A stretch of DNA of 33,999 nucleotides from a virus: the IMG/VR virus record IMGVR_UViG_3300034106_004891, positions 1-33,999 of that record. One strand, 5' to 3'. Below are positions 16,853 to 25,359 of the stretch, piece after piece. Within the stretch, counting starts at the first letter, position 1. Each line of letters starts with the position of its first letter. Position numbers and translations under genes: made by a program. The notes beneath the pieces were generated by a model. That model ran no database searches, was not told where the DNA came from, and saw nothing but the letters and a program-made list of their open reading frames with translations.

Positions 16853-18064
16853 TTAGCTGAACGACAGGTTCGATACAGCGATCTCACCCAGATAGTCAGC
16901 TGCGTTACCGAAGCTGCTGGCTGTGTTGGTAAGTTCGATGTAACCATAACGAGTCATGAAGCTTACCACTGGTTCAAAAGTGGTAGGATCAAGAACAACG
17001 CCAGAGCTCATCAGCGGAATATAAGGGCAATAGAACGCGGCTGCATCAGCTTCGCTCGAACCCTTGTAACCAACTAGAACAGCTTGGCTATCGCTAGCAT
17101 AGCTGTCAACGAACACACGCATTGCGCCGTTCAATGTACCAACAAACTTGGTGTTGGTAGGTGCTTCAAATGTGCCTTCAGTTGTACGTGCAAATGCTGA
17201 AGTGGTTGCGCTTTGCAGCACAGTCAGCGATGCAGGTGACACAACTGCCCAGTTACCAGCGCCACGACGTGTACGCTGAGCAATCAGGTTAGCAACACGG
17301 TTGATCAGAACTGCCAGTGCAGCATGTTCGTCACCAACGAATGTAGCAGTACCAGATACAGTTGCCTGGTTGTATGTGAACTCTGTAGCTGCCAGAGTAC
17401 GCAGGCTCAGCAGGATCTCTTGATCAATTTCAGCAGTGATCTCTTGAGCCAGTGCGGCCATGATTTCTGCTTCAACGTCAATACCGTGCATTGCTTGTGC
17501 ATCTTGTGCTGCTTCAAAGGTCCAACGAGCTTGCAGCTTACGTGTTTTTGCTTCAACAGCCTGCTTCAGGATCTGAACGCTGATGTTACGACCACCAGAA
17601 CCTTCAAGAACCGAAGTGTCAGCACCAGTGTAGCGAGTCTGACTTGCGCCAGGAACGCCAGCAGTCACAGTGCTTGCTGAAGAGTAAGCTGTTGCAATCT
17701 TGAACGGGCTCAGTGCTTCTTCACCAGCGATGGTTGAAGTTGCAGCAGCTGAAGTATCGTTCATGGTGCTTGCATAGCGAACACGCAGAGTGTGGATTTG
17801 ACCCACAGGGCCGGTCATTGGCTGAACACCTACCAGTTCGTTAGCGATCACAGTTGGCATCACACGACGAATCACTGGCAGAATGACACGGTTTAGAGTT
17901 GCCACGTTACCAGCAGCGGTGCTGCCAGCAGTTGCATTCTCTTTCAGATACTTGCGAGTGTTTTCAAGAATAACACCCATGGTGCTGCGACGTGAACCTT
18001 TAAGGCCTTCCATAAGGGCTTCTTTGGTTTCGTCCCAGCGGCTTTCGAGTAATTGCTCTGACAT
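16853..18064 (-). CDS. 23: Major capsid protein gp23, 403 aa
   Basis: The N-terminus MSEQLLESRWDETKEALMEG is followed by the T4 gp23 family core: RRVMPTVIANELVGVQPMTG, GQIHTLRVRYA, then a long Ala/Thr/Glu-rich helix-forming region and a C-terminal YGYIELTNTASSFGNAADYL. It forms the hexamers of the head. I start it at 18064, not at the in-frame ATG 45 nt upstream, because AAGGAG lies 6-7 nt before this ATG; the upstream ATG would overlap gp22 coding. T4 gp23 is longer (521 aa), so this is a compact form, as is common outside the enteric T4 group. In T4 the N-terminus is removed by gp21. It is transcribed after gp22 and ends at the UUCG terminator. Confidence 0.96.
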   Translation of the reverse strand: MSEQLLESRWDETKEALMEGLKGSRRSTMGVILENTRKYLKENATAGSTAAGNVATLNRVILPVIRRVMPTVIANELVGVQPMTGPVGQIHTLRVRYASTMNDTSAAATSTIAGEEALSPFKIATAYSSASTVTAGVPGASQTRYTGADTSVLEGSGGRNISVQILKQAVEAKTRKLQARWTFEAAQDAQAMHGIDVEAEIMAALAQEITAEIDQEILLSLRTLAATEFTYNQATVSGTATFVGDEHAALAVLINRVANLIAQRTRRGAGNWAVVSPASLTVLQSATTSAFARTTEGTFEAPTNTKFVGTLNGAMRVFVDSYASDSQAVLVGYKGSSEADAAAFYCPYIPLMSSGVVLDPTTFEPVVSFMTRYGYIELTNTASSFGNAADYLGEIAVSNLSFS

Positions 18065-18080
18065 TATAGTCTCCTTTTGC

Positions 18081-19169
18081 TTATAATCCTGCCAATCTCT
18101 TGATGTCAATCACATTGCTGCGATCTTCATCTTGCTGAGGCGAGGTAGTTTTATCCCCAGTCACTTCGCTAATCGATTCTGTAATCACTTTCTGGGCTTT
18201 CACAGATCGGTTCTCGAGCACCGCTGGTAGATATTTTTCAAAAGCGTTTTTCAGACGAGCAGTCTGTACGCTTTCAAGAAGATTGCGCATGATGTCCTGC
18301 TTCTCTTTGTTAAGAGGAGCCAACAGGTCGGCCATAATATTGGCACGTTCGTTGTTTTCACGAATCATACGAATTTCTCGTTCTTTACTTTCCACAACCA
18401 CACGAGCTTGTTCGGCCACTTGTACGGCCTTGGACAACTTGGCATTTTTCTCAGCAATCACCGCATTGAGCTTGCGCACTTCTGCATTTTCATTGAGATG
18501 TGTAGCACCAAATTCAGCTGCATAGGCTTCAAAGATGCGACGGCCAAAATTGTTTTCTCGTGCAACTTGGATGTCTTCACGTAGCTGGTTGAGTTCAGCC
18601 TTGAGATGCTTGGATACCGCTTGACTCATCTTCTGCGCACTTTCTTTAACAAAGCGTGATTTCAATGACTCAAGTTTTACACGGGCATCGCGCACCAGAC
18701 GCACTTGGGTTTCTACAACCTTTTGTTTGTCCTGAGCGAATTCCATGATTTCTTCTGCAAGTGCTCGCACCACAAAGGTTTCTAATTTTTCTAGTCCTTG
18801 GTTGTGAGCCTTGCGATCTCTACGCACTTCTGCGATTTCTTCAGCCAATTTCTTTACCATGAAGTCGTTGAACTTAGTGGCACTTTCTTTCATCTTGGCT
18901 TGGAACTTCACGCGATCTTCAGCAAGTTGACGCTTTTCAGCAGCAACGCCTTCGATCTCTGCGTTTAGACCTTCGGTTACCATGCGATCTAGGGCTTCAA
19001 CCATCACGCTCTTGTCGTGCTCATAGCGTTGTGCAAACTCCTCGCGAAGTTCTGCACGTACCTGTTCACGAGCTTCATTTAGCTTGGTTTCCCAGGCTTC
19101 ATTGATCTCGCGACTAACGTCTTCGTTAATCAGGCCGCTATCTAGTAATGGTTTGATGGCATCTAACAT
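18081..19169 (-). CDS. 22: Prohead core scaffold protein gp22, 362 aa
   Basis: The protein is almost entirely charged and helical (long Glu/Lys/Arg/Ala runs such as REQVRAELREEFAQRY), as expected for the prohead core scaffold that is assembled inside the head and degraded by gp21. The N-terminus MLDAIKPLLDSGLINEDV is typical of gp22 in aquatic T4-like phages. It is longer than T4 gp22 (269 aa). The position between gp21 and gp23 is the canonical T4 order. The start has AAGGAG 8-9 nt upstream. The C-terminus (VIDIKRLAGL) may be the conserved end that contacts the shell (inference). Confidence 0.93.
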   Translation of the reverse strand: MLDAIKPLLDSGLINEDVSREINEAWETKLNEAREQVRAELREEFAQRYEHDKSVMVEALDRMVTEGLNAEIEGVAAEKRQLAEDRVKFQAKMKESATKFNDFMVKKLAEEIAEVRRDRKAHNQGLEKLETFVVRALAEEIMEFAQDKQKVVETQVRLVRDARVKLESLKSRFVKESAQKMSQAVSKHLKAELNQLREDIQVARENNFGRRIFEAYAAEFGATHLNENAEVRKLNAVIAEKNAKLSKAVQVAEQARVVVESKEREIRMIRENNERANIMADLLAPLNKEKQDIMRNLLESVQTARLKNAFEKYLPAVLENRSVKAQKVITESISEVTGDKTTSPQQDEDRSNVIDIKRLAGL

Positions 19170-19182
19170 TATTAGATTCTCC

Positions 19183-19821
19183 TTAGATCTTGAGATCCTT
19201 GATAAGGCGTTTTACTTCCTCTTTCAGGTATCTCTGTACTTTGTTGTCCGTACCAACTTCTTTAGCTATCTCAAGAGCACGATGACCATATTTCATGTTC
19301 ATCAAGCCCTCATAAACTGCTGTGGGATAAGCATTGGGTGCGCTGGGTTGGGCAACCACATCAACAGTAACTATTTCAAAGTCACTGACATGTCCGGTTC
19401 TATCGTCAACATTACCGCTGCCGCGGCTGCTAACGCCTAGTTTCACTCCAGAATCCAACATGGTCTTGACCAGTTGTCCCATAGGAGTTGGTAAAATTCT
19501 TAGTTTGCCGTAGCCATCGCTGCCATCCATCCACATTTTTTCAATCATGTGGCTAACCCGATCTAGATTGATTTTGAGATCGTCTGGATGATCAACTTCG
19601 CCAAGCACACTCATACCACTGTTGATTTGTTCATTAATAGTGCCAACAGCACGATTAATTTCGCGAGTGGGATACACACGCTCATTGGCATTGCGCTTGT
19701 CACCCTGAATACAAATACCTTGCATGTAGAGTTTTTTACCACTCCCGTCAGGAGCTTCTTCTTGCAAGAGCTCCACACGGGCTTGGCTAAACGTCAGGGT
19801 TTCACGTAAACAGCGATTCAC
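19183..19821 (-). CDS. 21: Prohead core protease gp21, 212 aa
   Basis: T4 gp21 family (herpesvirus-protease-like fold, MEROPS S77). The conserved blocks are NERVYPTREI, GEVDHPDDL with catalytic His78, KLGVSSRGSG with the nucleophile Ser131 or Ser132, and VTVDVVAQPSAPNA near the end of the catalytic domain. It cleaves the scaffold and the capsid N-termini during maturation. The start is GTG at 19821, with AAGGA about 5-7 nt upstream; no better ATG exists. The length is close to T4 gp21 (212 aa). The gene lies between the acidic core protein and gp22, in the expected order. Confidence 0.95.
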   Translation of the reverse strand: MNRCLRETLTFSQARVELLQEEAPDGSGKKLYMQGICIQGDKRNANERVYPTREINRAVGTINEQINSGMSVLGEVDHPDDLKINLDRVSHMIEKMWMDGSDGYGKLRILPTPMGQLVKTMLDSGVKLGVSSRGSGNVDDRTGHVSDFEIVTVDVVAQPSAPNAYPTAVYEGLMNMKYGHRALEIAKEVGTDNKVQRYLKEEVKRLIKDLKI

Positions 19822-19830
19822 AGCAAATCC

Positions 19831-20703
19831 TTACAGTGGGCTCTTGGTGTTTACACCAGTGGCCTGTGCTAGGTGTGGCTTAGGAGCAGGCTTTTGTGTT
19901 ACCTTGGCCTTGGCAGGTGAATTTTGCACATCGCTGATTAGGTCTTTTACATTGTTGCTGTAAGCACCTGCTGCGTCATGCTTGCCACCCATGCTTGTGC
20001 CAGTGTGAACAGGCTTGCCTTCCATACCACGTGCGCCGCTGTTAGCAGCTACCACGCTTTTTTTGTTGATACCGCCTTCTTCAGAAGTGGTTGGCTTTGG
20101 TGCAGCTTTTAGGTTAACAGCCTCGCCCATTGGCATTGGCTCTTCGTCACCTATGTCTGCGTCCATGTCCATATCCATATCCATGTCTGCGCCGTCGTCG
20201 CCGATGTCAATGTCCAGCTCTTCTTCGCCGCCCATGTCATCGCCCATGTCTTCGTCGCCCATTAGAGCTTCAAATTCGGCCATAAGCTCATCAAGCTTGT
20301 CTTCAATGTTCATGAGCTTGCCTTCGATATCATCACCGCCGGCTTCGTCAGCGCCCATGTCATCGTCGCCTTCTTCATCGGCTTCCATAGAGATGCCTTC
20401 TTCTTCAACACTAACGTCGTCAATCAAGTCATCAGCGGAGTCTCCGCCCATCATTTCTTCGACTTTTTCTTCATCGTCGTGCATGGCTTCGTCGACTTTT
20501 TCATCGTCATCGTCCATGGCTTCTTCGACTTTTTCCTCGTCATCGTCGTCGTGTTTGGCTTCATCAATTTCTTCTTCAGCGTCCATCATTTCTTCATAGA
20601 TCTGACGGCTTTTTTCAACTACGATATCGTGAAACAGGGCACGGGCCTTGTCCTCTTCATCGTTGATCACGTATTCAATTAACTGTTCGAACTTTTTGTT
20701 CAT
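19831..20703 (-). CDS. Acidic prohead core protein (gp68-like), 290 aa
   Basis: I use the ATG at 20703, which has GAGGAGC 7 nt upstream, instead of the ATG 30 nt further out. Residues 1-45 (MNKKFEQLIEYVINDEEDKA, then RALFHDIVVEKSRQIYEEMM) resemble the N-terminal helix of T4 gp68-type prohead core proteins. Then comes a highly acidic low-complexity region with repeated EKVEEAMDDD-type units and Met/Asp/Gly-rich stretches up to about residue 195, and a basic, Pro/Lys-rich tail. Size and charge fit an internal scaffold component degraded or packaged during maturation. T4 gp68 is about 141 aa, so the acidic middle is an expansion. The exact T4 homology is an inference from position plus the first 45 residues. 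Confidence 0.7.
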   Translation of the reverse strand: MNKKFEQLIEYVINDEEDKARALFHDIVVEKSRQIYEEMMDAEEEIDEAKHDDDDEEKVEEAMDDDDEKVDEAMHDDEEKVEEMMGGDSADDLIDDVSVEEEGISMEADEEGDDDMGADEAGGDDIEGKLMNIEDKLDELMAEFEALMGDEDMGDDMGGEEELDIDIGDDGADMDMDMDMDADIGDEEPMPMGEAVNLKAAPKPTTSEEGGINKKSVVAANSGARGMEGKPVHTGTSMGGKHDAAGAYSNNVKDLISDVQNSPAKAKVTQKPAPKPHLAQATGVNTKSPL

Positions 20704-20763
20704 GTGTAAGCTCCTCATGGGTAGAAATTTCATTTGTCCCCAAGAAGGGCAAATGTATTACTA

Positions 20764-20771
20764 TATTTAAC
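20764..20771 (-). promoter_or_regulatory. Late-promoter-like GTTAAATA
   Basis: The complementary strand reads GTTAAATA in the AT-rich gap before the acidic core gene. It shares the TAAATA half of the late octamer with the motifs before gp20 and the 248-aa gene, and would give a leader of about 55 nt containing the GAGGAGC ribosome binding site. Confidence 0.4.
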
Positions 20772-20829
20772 GGATTGATGTAAAGAGTGCTCTAGATCGG
20801 CTGTTTTTTGCAATAAAATTACAAAAAAA

Positions 20830-21048
20830 TTAAATCGTAGGCTGTGGAGGCGGTGAATATTGATTTTTTATGTCTTTGAGTTTTTCTTTGTATTCGTATT
20901 TTCTCAAATCATTCATTTGTCGCAGCTTGTTTAGCTGCTTGAGAGTAAGTCTGGTTTTACGGAGATTTTGTATCTGAGGACGGCTATTATCCTGTGCAGG
21001 ATCTTGATAAGCAGTCGGACTACGTTGATATAATTCAGTAAGGACCAT
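20830..21048 (-). CDS. Small head-cassette protein between gp20 and prohead core, 72 aa
   Basis: Starts MVLTELYQRSPTAY and contains a strongly basic helical segment (LTLKQLNKLRQMNDLRKYEY) and a Pro-rich end (SPPPQPTI). Similar short proteins lie at this place, between portal and prohead core, in other aquatic T4-like phages, where T4 has gp67; unlike T4 gp67 this one is basic, so I do not assign the symbol. There is no Shine-Dalgarno. A perfect TATAAATA at 21054-21061 ends 5 nt before the ATG, which predicts a leaderless or near-leaderless transcript. Confidence 0.65.
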   Translation of the reverse strand: MVLTELYQRSPTAYQDPAQDNSRPQIQNLRKTRLTLKQLNKLRQMNDLRKYEYKEKLKDIKNQYSPPPQPTI

Positions 21049-21053
21049 GTTAA

Positions 21054-21061
21054 TATTTATA
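21054..21061 (-). promoter_or_regulatory. T4-type late promoter, perfect TATAAATA
   Basis: A perfect late octamer that overlaps the gp20 stop codon. With the octamer centred at -10 the transcription start falls on or next to the A of the 72-aa gene ATG at 21048. Confidence 0.75.
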
Positions 21062-22796
21062 CCGAAGGTGGCGCTGCGGGAGCTGCTGTTGGGCCAGCTG
21101 CGTTTCCGGCAGTCGGAGGTACTCCACCAGCACCAGGTATTTCACCAGCACCAGGTTCGCCAATATTGGCCAGTTCTTGCCCGGTTTCAAGGTCTGTTTG
21201 TAGTCCGCCTGGTGTCACACCTATACTACGTAGATCCTGACCTTGGGTGGTTTCAAGATCAGGTTCATCACGTTCTTCTTTCCAGAGTTTTTCGTTTTCT
21301 GCGATTTCGTCTTCGGTTAGCCCTAGGAAACGTTGCAGCATAAAACGCTTGCTCATGTATGGCAACGGCTCAAGTGATGTAAAACTGGCAATACGACTGG
21401 CATCTAGTTCGCTTTGACGATAGCTAGCAAAGTTCTGCGGGGGATTAAACTTAAGATCAAATAATCCAGAGTCAATGTTAAAACCGCGCCAGGCCAAGAA
21501 CATTTTGAATTCGTCGTCTAGTTTTTGCACAATACTCTGCTGCAAACGTTCACAATATTGATTGAATCTGTATTCTTGAATCAAGGCTGTGCCTACTTTG
21601 CCGTCGTTCAATGCACGATCACTGTCGTCTGGGCCAGTGGGCAGATAGCTGCTGGGCACACGTAGACCACGTGCCATTTTGTTGTTAAAATACTTTAGAT
21701 CGTCAATTTCGCCAAGGTTTTGACCGCCAGGCAGAGTATCAACTGTGCTACCTCGACCATCTGCTGTCTGTGGAAAAAAGTAATCTTCGCCAATGCTCAA
21801 GGGATTGTAAGCTGAATCCATGATGTTTTGCCCACCGCCGCCCACTGTGGGAATACGGCGTTGATGCATTTCATTTTTCACCCTCTCCACAAAGGCCATG
21901 GCCATGTGGCTGGGCATGTTGCCCACGTCAATCTTGAAAATACGCCGCTCTGGTGCACGTTGTACACGGTAAATCAAGATAGCATCTTCCAGCAGTTCTT
22001 TTTGTTTGAACACCTTGAAAATGTTTTCAAGAATACTTTGTCCAAACGGCCAAAAAGGATCTAGTCCTTCATTGAGACTAAGATGAACCACGTGCTTGGC
22101 ATCAATACAGCTTTCGTTCATGGCCCTGCTGAAACGACCAGTGTTGGTCTGTGTGTTGGGCATGGTGTAGCTTAGGTTGGTCATGTTGCCACCGGTGGGT
22201 GGGTTTACCATGTAGTCTTGTGATGTTTTTTGAGCTATGCTCAGGCTTTCAAAGTTGGGGTTGATATCCCGTATGATGTACTGTTCTGGACGCTTGCCTT
22301 CGCTTTCATTCACAATGATGCGACTGACCTTGGTCATGTCAACCCAGTACATTTCAAATGTTTCTGGATCACGCACAAACACCTGATCTCCGTACTTGAT
22401 GGTGTTGCGGAACAGTTTGAAAATTCTTTGATCTAATTGATTGAGTTTGACCCACTGTTGTAACTGTTTTTTGATGATGTCAATTTCATGATCAGTGGGC
22501 TGATCTCTAAACTTGATTTCAAAAGGTGTTTCGTTTTGTTCGTTGATCTGTGTGGAAAATTCAGCGATAATGTCTAAGCAAGCATTGATTTCCGAATCGC
22601 TGTCCATCATTTCGTATTGATTGTAGCGTTCAATACGATTTGGATGCCCGGTATAAACCTCAGGAAGTCGACTTGCATAGTTTCTAAATGCAAAGTCTGT
22701 TTGTGCTGAGTAACTTGAATACCCTTGATTCCTACCACTAATAGGACTCATTGTACCTGTGGTGTCAGCTACTTTAAAATACTTGCGCCATGTCAT
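21057..22796 (-). CDS. 20: Portal vertex protein gp20, 579 aa
   Basis: Clear T4 gp20 family: RNYASRLPEVYTGHPNRIER, then YNQYEMMDSDSEINACLDII, then QLDQRIFKLFRNTIKYGDQV with FVRDPETFEMYWVDM; later FKQKELLEDAILIYRVQRAPE and RRIFKIDVGNMPSHMA, and the FFPQTADGRGSTVDTLPGG loop used in portal-gene surveys of marine phages. It forms the dodecameric DNA gate and nucleates prohead assembly. The C-terminus (from about residue 520) is a low-complexity Gly/Ala/Pro-rich extension beyond the T4 protein (524 aa). No Shine-Dalgarno precedes the ATG; a TAAATA-type late motif at 22801-22808 ends 4-5 nt upstream. Confidence 0.96.
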   Translation of the reverse strand: MTWRKYFKVADTTGTMSPISGRNQGYSSYSAQTDFAFRNYASRLPEVYTGHPNRIERYNQYEMMDSDSEINACLDIIAEFSTQINEQNETPFEIKFRDQPTDHEIDIIKKQLQQWVKLNQLDQRIFKLFRNTIKYGDQVFVRDPETFEMYWVDMTKVSRIIVNESEGKRPEQYIIRDINPNFESLSIAQKTSQDYMVNPPTGGNMTNLSYTMPNTQTNTGRFSRAMNESCIDAKHVVHLSLNEGLDPFWPFGQSILENIFKVFKQKELLEDAILIYRVQRAPERRIFKIDVGNMPSHMAMAFVERVKNEMHQRRIPTVGGGGQNIMDSAYNPLSIGEDYFFPQTADGRGSTVDTLPGGQNLGEIDDLKYFNNKMARGLRVPSSYLPTGPDDSDRALNDGKVGTALIQEYRFNQYCERLQQSIVQKLDDEFKMFLAWRGFNIDSGLFDLKFNPPQNFASYRQSELDASRIASFTSLEPLPYMSKRFMLQRFLGLTEDEIAENEKLWKEERDEPDLETTQGQDLRSIGVTPGGLQTDLETGQELANIGEPGAGEIPGAGGVPPTAGNAAGPTAAPAAPPSV

Positions 22797-22800
22797 AGAT

Positions 22801-22808
22801 ATATTTAC
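22801..22808 (-). promoter_or_regulatory. Late-promoter-like GGTAAATA before gp20
   Basis: The complementary strand reads GGTAAATA in the 14-nt gap between the tape-measure stop and the gp20 ATG. Spacing to the ATG is the same as at the 72-aa gene, again placing the expected transcription start at the ATG. Confidence 0.5.
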
Positions 22809-22810
22809 CG

Positions 22811-25324
22811 TTAGGCCCGCTGGTGTTGTAACATTCGAGTCAGCAGATCGTTTTGATCACGCTGTAAACGCACCATGTCTTGTATGCTACTGATCAGATC
22901 ACCTGTACCTGAGCTAGACGAACTACGTGCAGCATCACTGATACTTCTCATGAATTCTTGAGGATTGAACGCTACAGGAATGCTGCTGCCGTCGGGCAGT
23001 GGTACCACAGCTTCTCTTCCGTGTAAGTTAGCCAAATAACCAGTGTCTGGACCAGACACCACACCTCCTCGAGCTAATTGCGGAATGTTGGCTACATCTT
23101 GAGATACTGGTGTCTGCTGATACAGACCAGTTGTAGCACCAATCATGCCTTGTCCCAACTTATTGGACATTAGACTGTACACTTCAGCCACTGTACGAGT
23201 TCTACCTGTTTTGTCTTCAAAGATTGATCGGTTTGCTGAGTATTGTTTTAGACCAACCACCTCGCTAATCTTGGCGTTGGGCCGATTGTTCATGGCATTA
23301 AAGAAACCAATTGCACCTTCGGCACCAAGGAAGTGCATCATATAGAGTTCTTCGTTGGTTGGTGTTCTTCCAAATACCTGCTCAAAACGTCCAGCATTGC
23401 CTCGTGTAAAAAACGCAGCAGCCTCAGCACTTTTTTGTGGGTCAAACCTGTCGTCTAGGCTCCAGTTTTTGCCCATTTGCTTAGTGACACCTTTCCAAGT
23501 GTCTTCAGTGAATTGAAACAAGCCCTTGGCTGATGATGTGCCTGCTCCTGCTGTACGTTTACCACTGCTTTCAACTAGAGCTACACTCTTGAGATAGTTC
23601 TGCATACGCGACTTGTCAAGATCGCCAGTGGTTGCTGCGCCACCCGCTGCTCCTGCTGCAGGCAAGTTAGCATAAGGGTTCCGTCCTGTCTGCTGTTCCT
23701 GTTCAATTAGCTTTTTAGCCCACTCAGGTACAGCATTGGGATTGTATTTTGAGATGTCCTTCCAATACTTGTACTGTTGTTCGTTTATTTCACGACTCAT
23801 GCTGGGACCTGGGCCCGCGGCAGCTCGTGCAGCAGCAGCTTCTGCAGGACGAGCCATTTTTAGAATATCGTATTTGATGAAGTCAATTACCTCACCAATG
23901 GTATTGGTTAGGCGCAGAGTAAAACTGGATATTGACTTGTACAGATCACTTAATCCAGTGGTTATAGTGCCCGCTATACTCACAAACTTGCGAATAAGCT
24001 CTTGCATGCTCAGTGCAGCATCCAGCTGATTCTGTCTGGTCTGCACTTGATCCTCTAGTTCCTTTTCAGTGTTTTCTCTTTGTTCTTTTTGTTGCTTGAG
24101 TGCTTTTTGGTATTCTTTGTTTAGATCCCTATTGGCCATCATGGAAAGATTTTGGCCTTGAGCATAATCTATAAAAGTTTCACCAAAAGCACTGGTCAGT
24201 TGTGCTGTCTTGTTAAATGTTCTGTTGGTGTTGCCTATTGATCTACCTAACTCTGTAACGAACTGAGCACCGTTGATCTGACCTTTGTTCAATGCATCCA
24301 AAGAACTGATAACTTGTCCTGTAGAACTGCGTACTAGTTTTTGACTTTCTGCTGCTTCTAGTGATCCACCTATCATGGCTCGGAATCCCGCAGCAGCTTC
24401 TGGACTTTGCTTGGCCAGCATTACATTGATAGCTTGATATTCTTCAGCAAGATTTGACTGTCCGTTGGCATAGAGTTCGTCAATCTTGGCACGGAACTTT
24501 TGTTCTGTCAATGCACGTTTCATTTCTTCTTCGACTTCTTTGCGCTGCTGACCCGTGATTGCTGCCAGTGCCTGTGTTTCTTGTAGGTATTTGTTTGCGC
24601 CTGAAGCAAGTTCAGCAAATGTTTTGTTTTGTGCTTGACCCAGGGTAGTTTGAAGTCTTATATAACTGACCATGCCTTTGTTTTGCTGATCAATAGTTAG
24701 ACCCATGCGTCTTAGACCCATGCGATAGTCATCAAATTGAGTGCTTACATTCGCTAGGGCTTGTCTACCTTCAAATACTGTGCCTTTAAACAAAGCCATG
24801 GTATCAGCATTTTCAGTGATCAAGTTTGTGAATGCGTTTAGACCTTCAGTGTTGTCTGCTATGACATAGCCAAGCCGGGCAGATTCGTCACGAAGCCCTG
24901 AAAGTTGATCACTGGCAGTGCCGCCAACTTCAGCTAGTCTTGAATAGGCGTTGTAAATTCTATCGCTGGACTCAGCTGCTAGACCAATGGCCTTGGCCAA
25001 ACCAATTAGAGCCACACTCACTGCTTTAACAATTGGGCCGCCCATGAGCAAACCAAACGCTGCTACTGCTGTAGCGGTGGTTTCCACAGCATTGTTGAAC
25101 ACTGACATGCCCTGAGCACCGCTGTAAATCTGCTTGGTTAAATCAGAATAAGCTTTGGTGACGTCAACTGCGCTGGTACGAACCTGCTTGGAAAATCCCT
25201 TGACCCCTACTTGTGCATCACGTACAGAATCAGCGGTGCTGGCATGCAGCTGGCCATAGGCACGCATCTCTTCCATTACTTGACGTTGTAGCTCAGCCCG
25301 TTCTTGTTCGGTAAAATCTGCCAT
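22811..25324 (-). CDS. Tape-measure-like tail protein with lytic transglycosylase domain, 837 aa
   Basis: Residues 1-70 are helical. A hydrophobic stretch follows at about 85-118 (AFGLLMGGPIVKAVSVALIG), then long coiled-coil/helical segments to about residue 470. Around residues 580-680 is a lysozyme-like goose-type/SLT fold: catalytic-type Glu in SVALVESSGK (about residue 584), then AKGLFQFTEDTW and the FFTRGN and MHFLGAEGA segments. Near the C-terminus LARGGVVSGPDTGYLANLHG and REAVVPLPDGS is a block common in tail tape-measure proteins. The likely roles are fixing tail length and cutting peptidoglycan at injection. T4 gp29 lacks such a domain, so equivalence with gp29 is only functional. 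It shares a 35-bp divergent promoter region with gp26. Confidence 0.8.
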   Translation of the reverse strand: MADFTEQERAELQRQVMEEMRAYGQLHASTADSVRDAQVGVKGFSKQVRTSAVDVTKAYSDLTKQIYSGAQGMSVFNNAVETTATAVAAFGLLMGGPIVKAVSVALIGLAKAIGLAAESSDRIYNAYSRLAEVGGTASDQLSGLRDESARLGYVIADNTEGLNAFTNLITENADTMALFKGTVFEGRQALANVSTQFDDYRMGLRRMGLTIDQQNKGMVSYIRLQTTLGQAQNKTFAELASGANKYLQETQALAAITGQQRKEVEEEMKRALTEQKFRAKIDELYANGQSNLAEEYQAINVMLAKQSPEAAAGFRAMIGGSLEAAESQKLVRSSTGQVISSLDALNKGQINGAQFVTELGRSIGNTNRTFNKTAQLTSAFGETFIDYAQGQNLSMMANRDLNKEYQKALKQQKEQRENTEKELEDQVQTRQNQLDAALSMQELIRKFVSIAGTITTGLSDLYKSISSFTLRLTNTIGEVIDFIKYDILKMARPAEAAAARAAAGPGPSMSREINEQQYKYWKDISKYNPNAVPEWAKKLIEQEQQTGRNPYANLPAAGAAGGAATTGDLDKSRMQNYLKSVALVESSGKRTAGAGTSSAKGLFQFTEDTWKGVTKQMGKNWSLDDRFDPQKSAEAAAFFTRGNAGRFEQVFGRTPTNEELYMMHFLGAEGAIGFFNAMNNRPNAKISEVVGLKQYSANRSIFEDKTGRTRTVAEVYSLMSNKLGQGMIGATTGLYQQTPVSQDVANIPQLARGGVVSGPDTGYLANLHGREAVVPLPDGSSIPVAFNPQEFMRSISDAARSSSSSGTGDLISSIQDMVRLQRDQNDLLTRMLQHQRA

Positions 25325-25359
25325 GGTTTTCTTGGGTTATAAGTACTTTATCTATATTT
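25325..25359. promoter_or_regulatory. Compact divergent late-promoter region (tape measure / gp26)
   Basis: Only 35 bp separate the two divergent start codons. On the plus strand TATAAGTA (25338-25345) is one base from the late octamer and would start transcription about 9 nt before the gp26 ATG. On the minus strand the complement of 25355-25362 reads CATAAATA, also one base off, giving a leader of about 25 nt for the tape-measure gene. The second motif overlaps the gp26 ATG itself. Confidence 0.5.

Noticed and set aside
18065-18109. Upstream ATG for gp23 at 18109
   Set aside because: It lies inside gp22 and has no ribosome binding site, whereas the ATG at 18064 has AAGGAG at the right spacing and the expected MSEQ-type N-terminus.
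20015-20599. Plus-strand 194-codon Ser-rich frame opposite the acidic core gene
   Set aside because: It is the mirror of Glu/Asp codon runs (GAA, GAC, GAT read as Ser/Val/Phe codons); there is no start signal and the minus-strand gene is clearly real.
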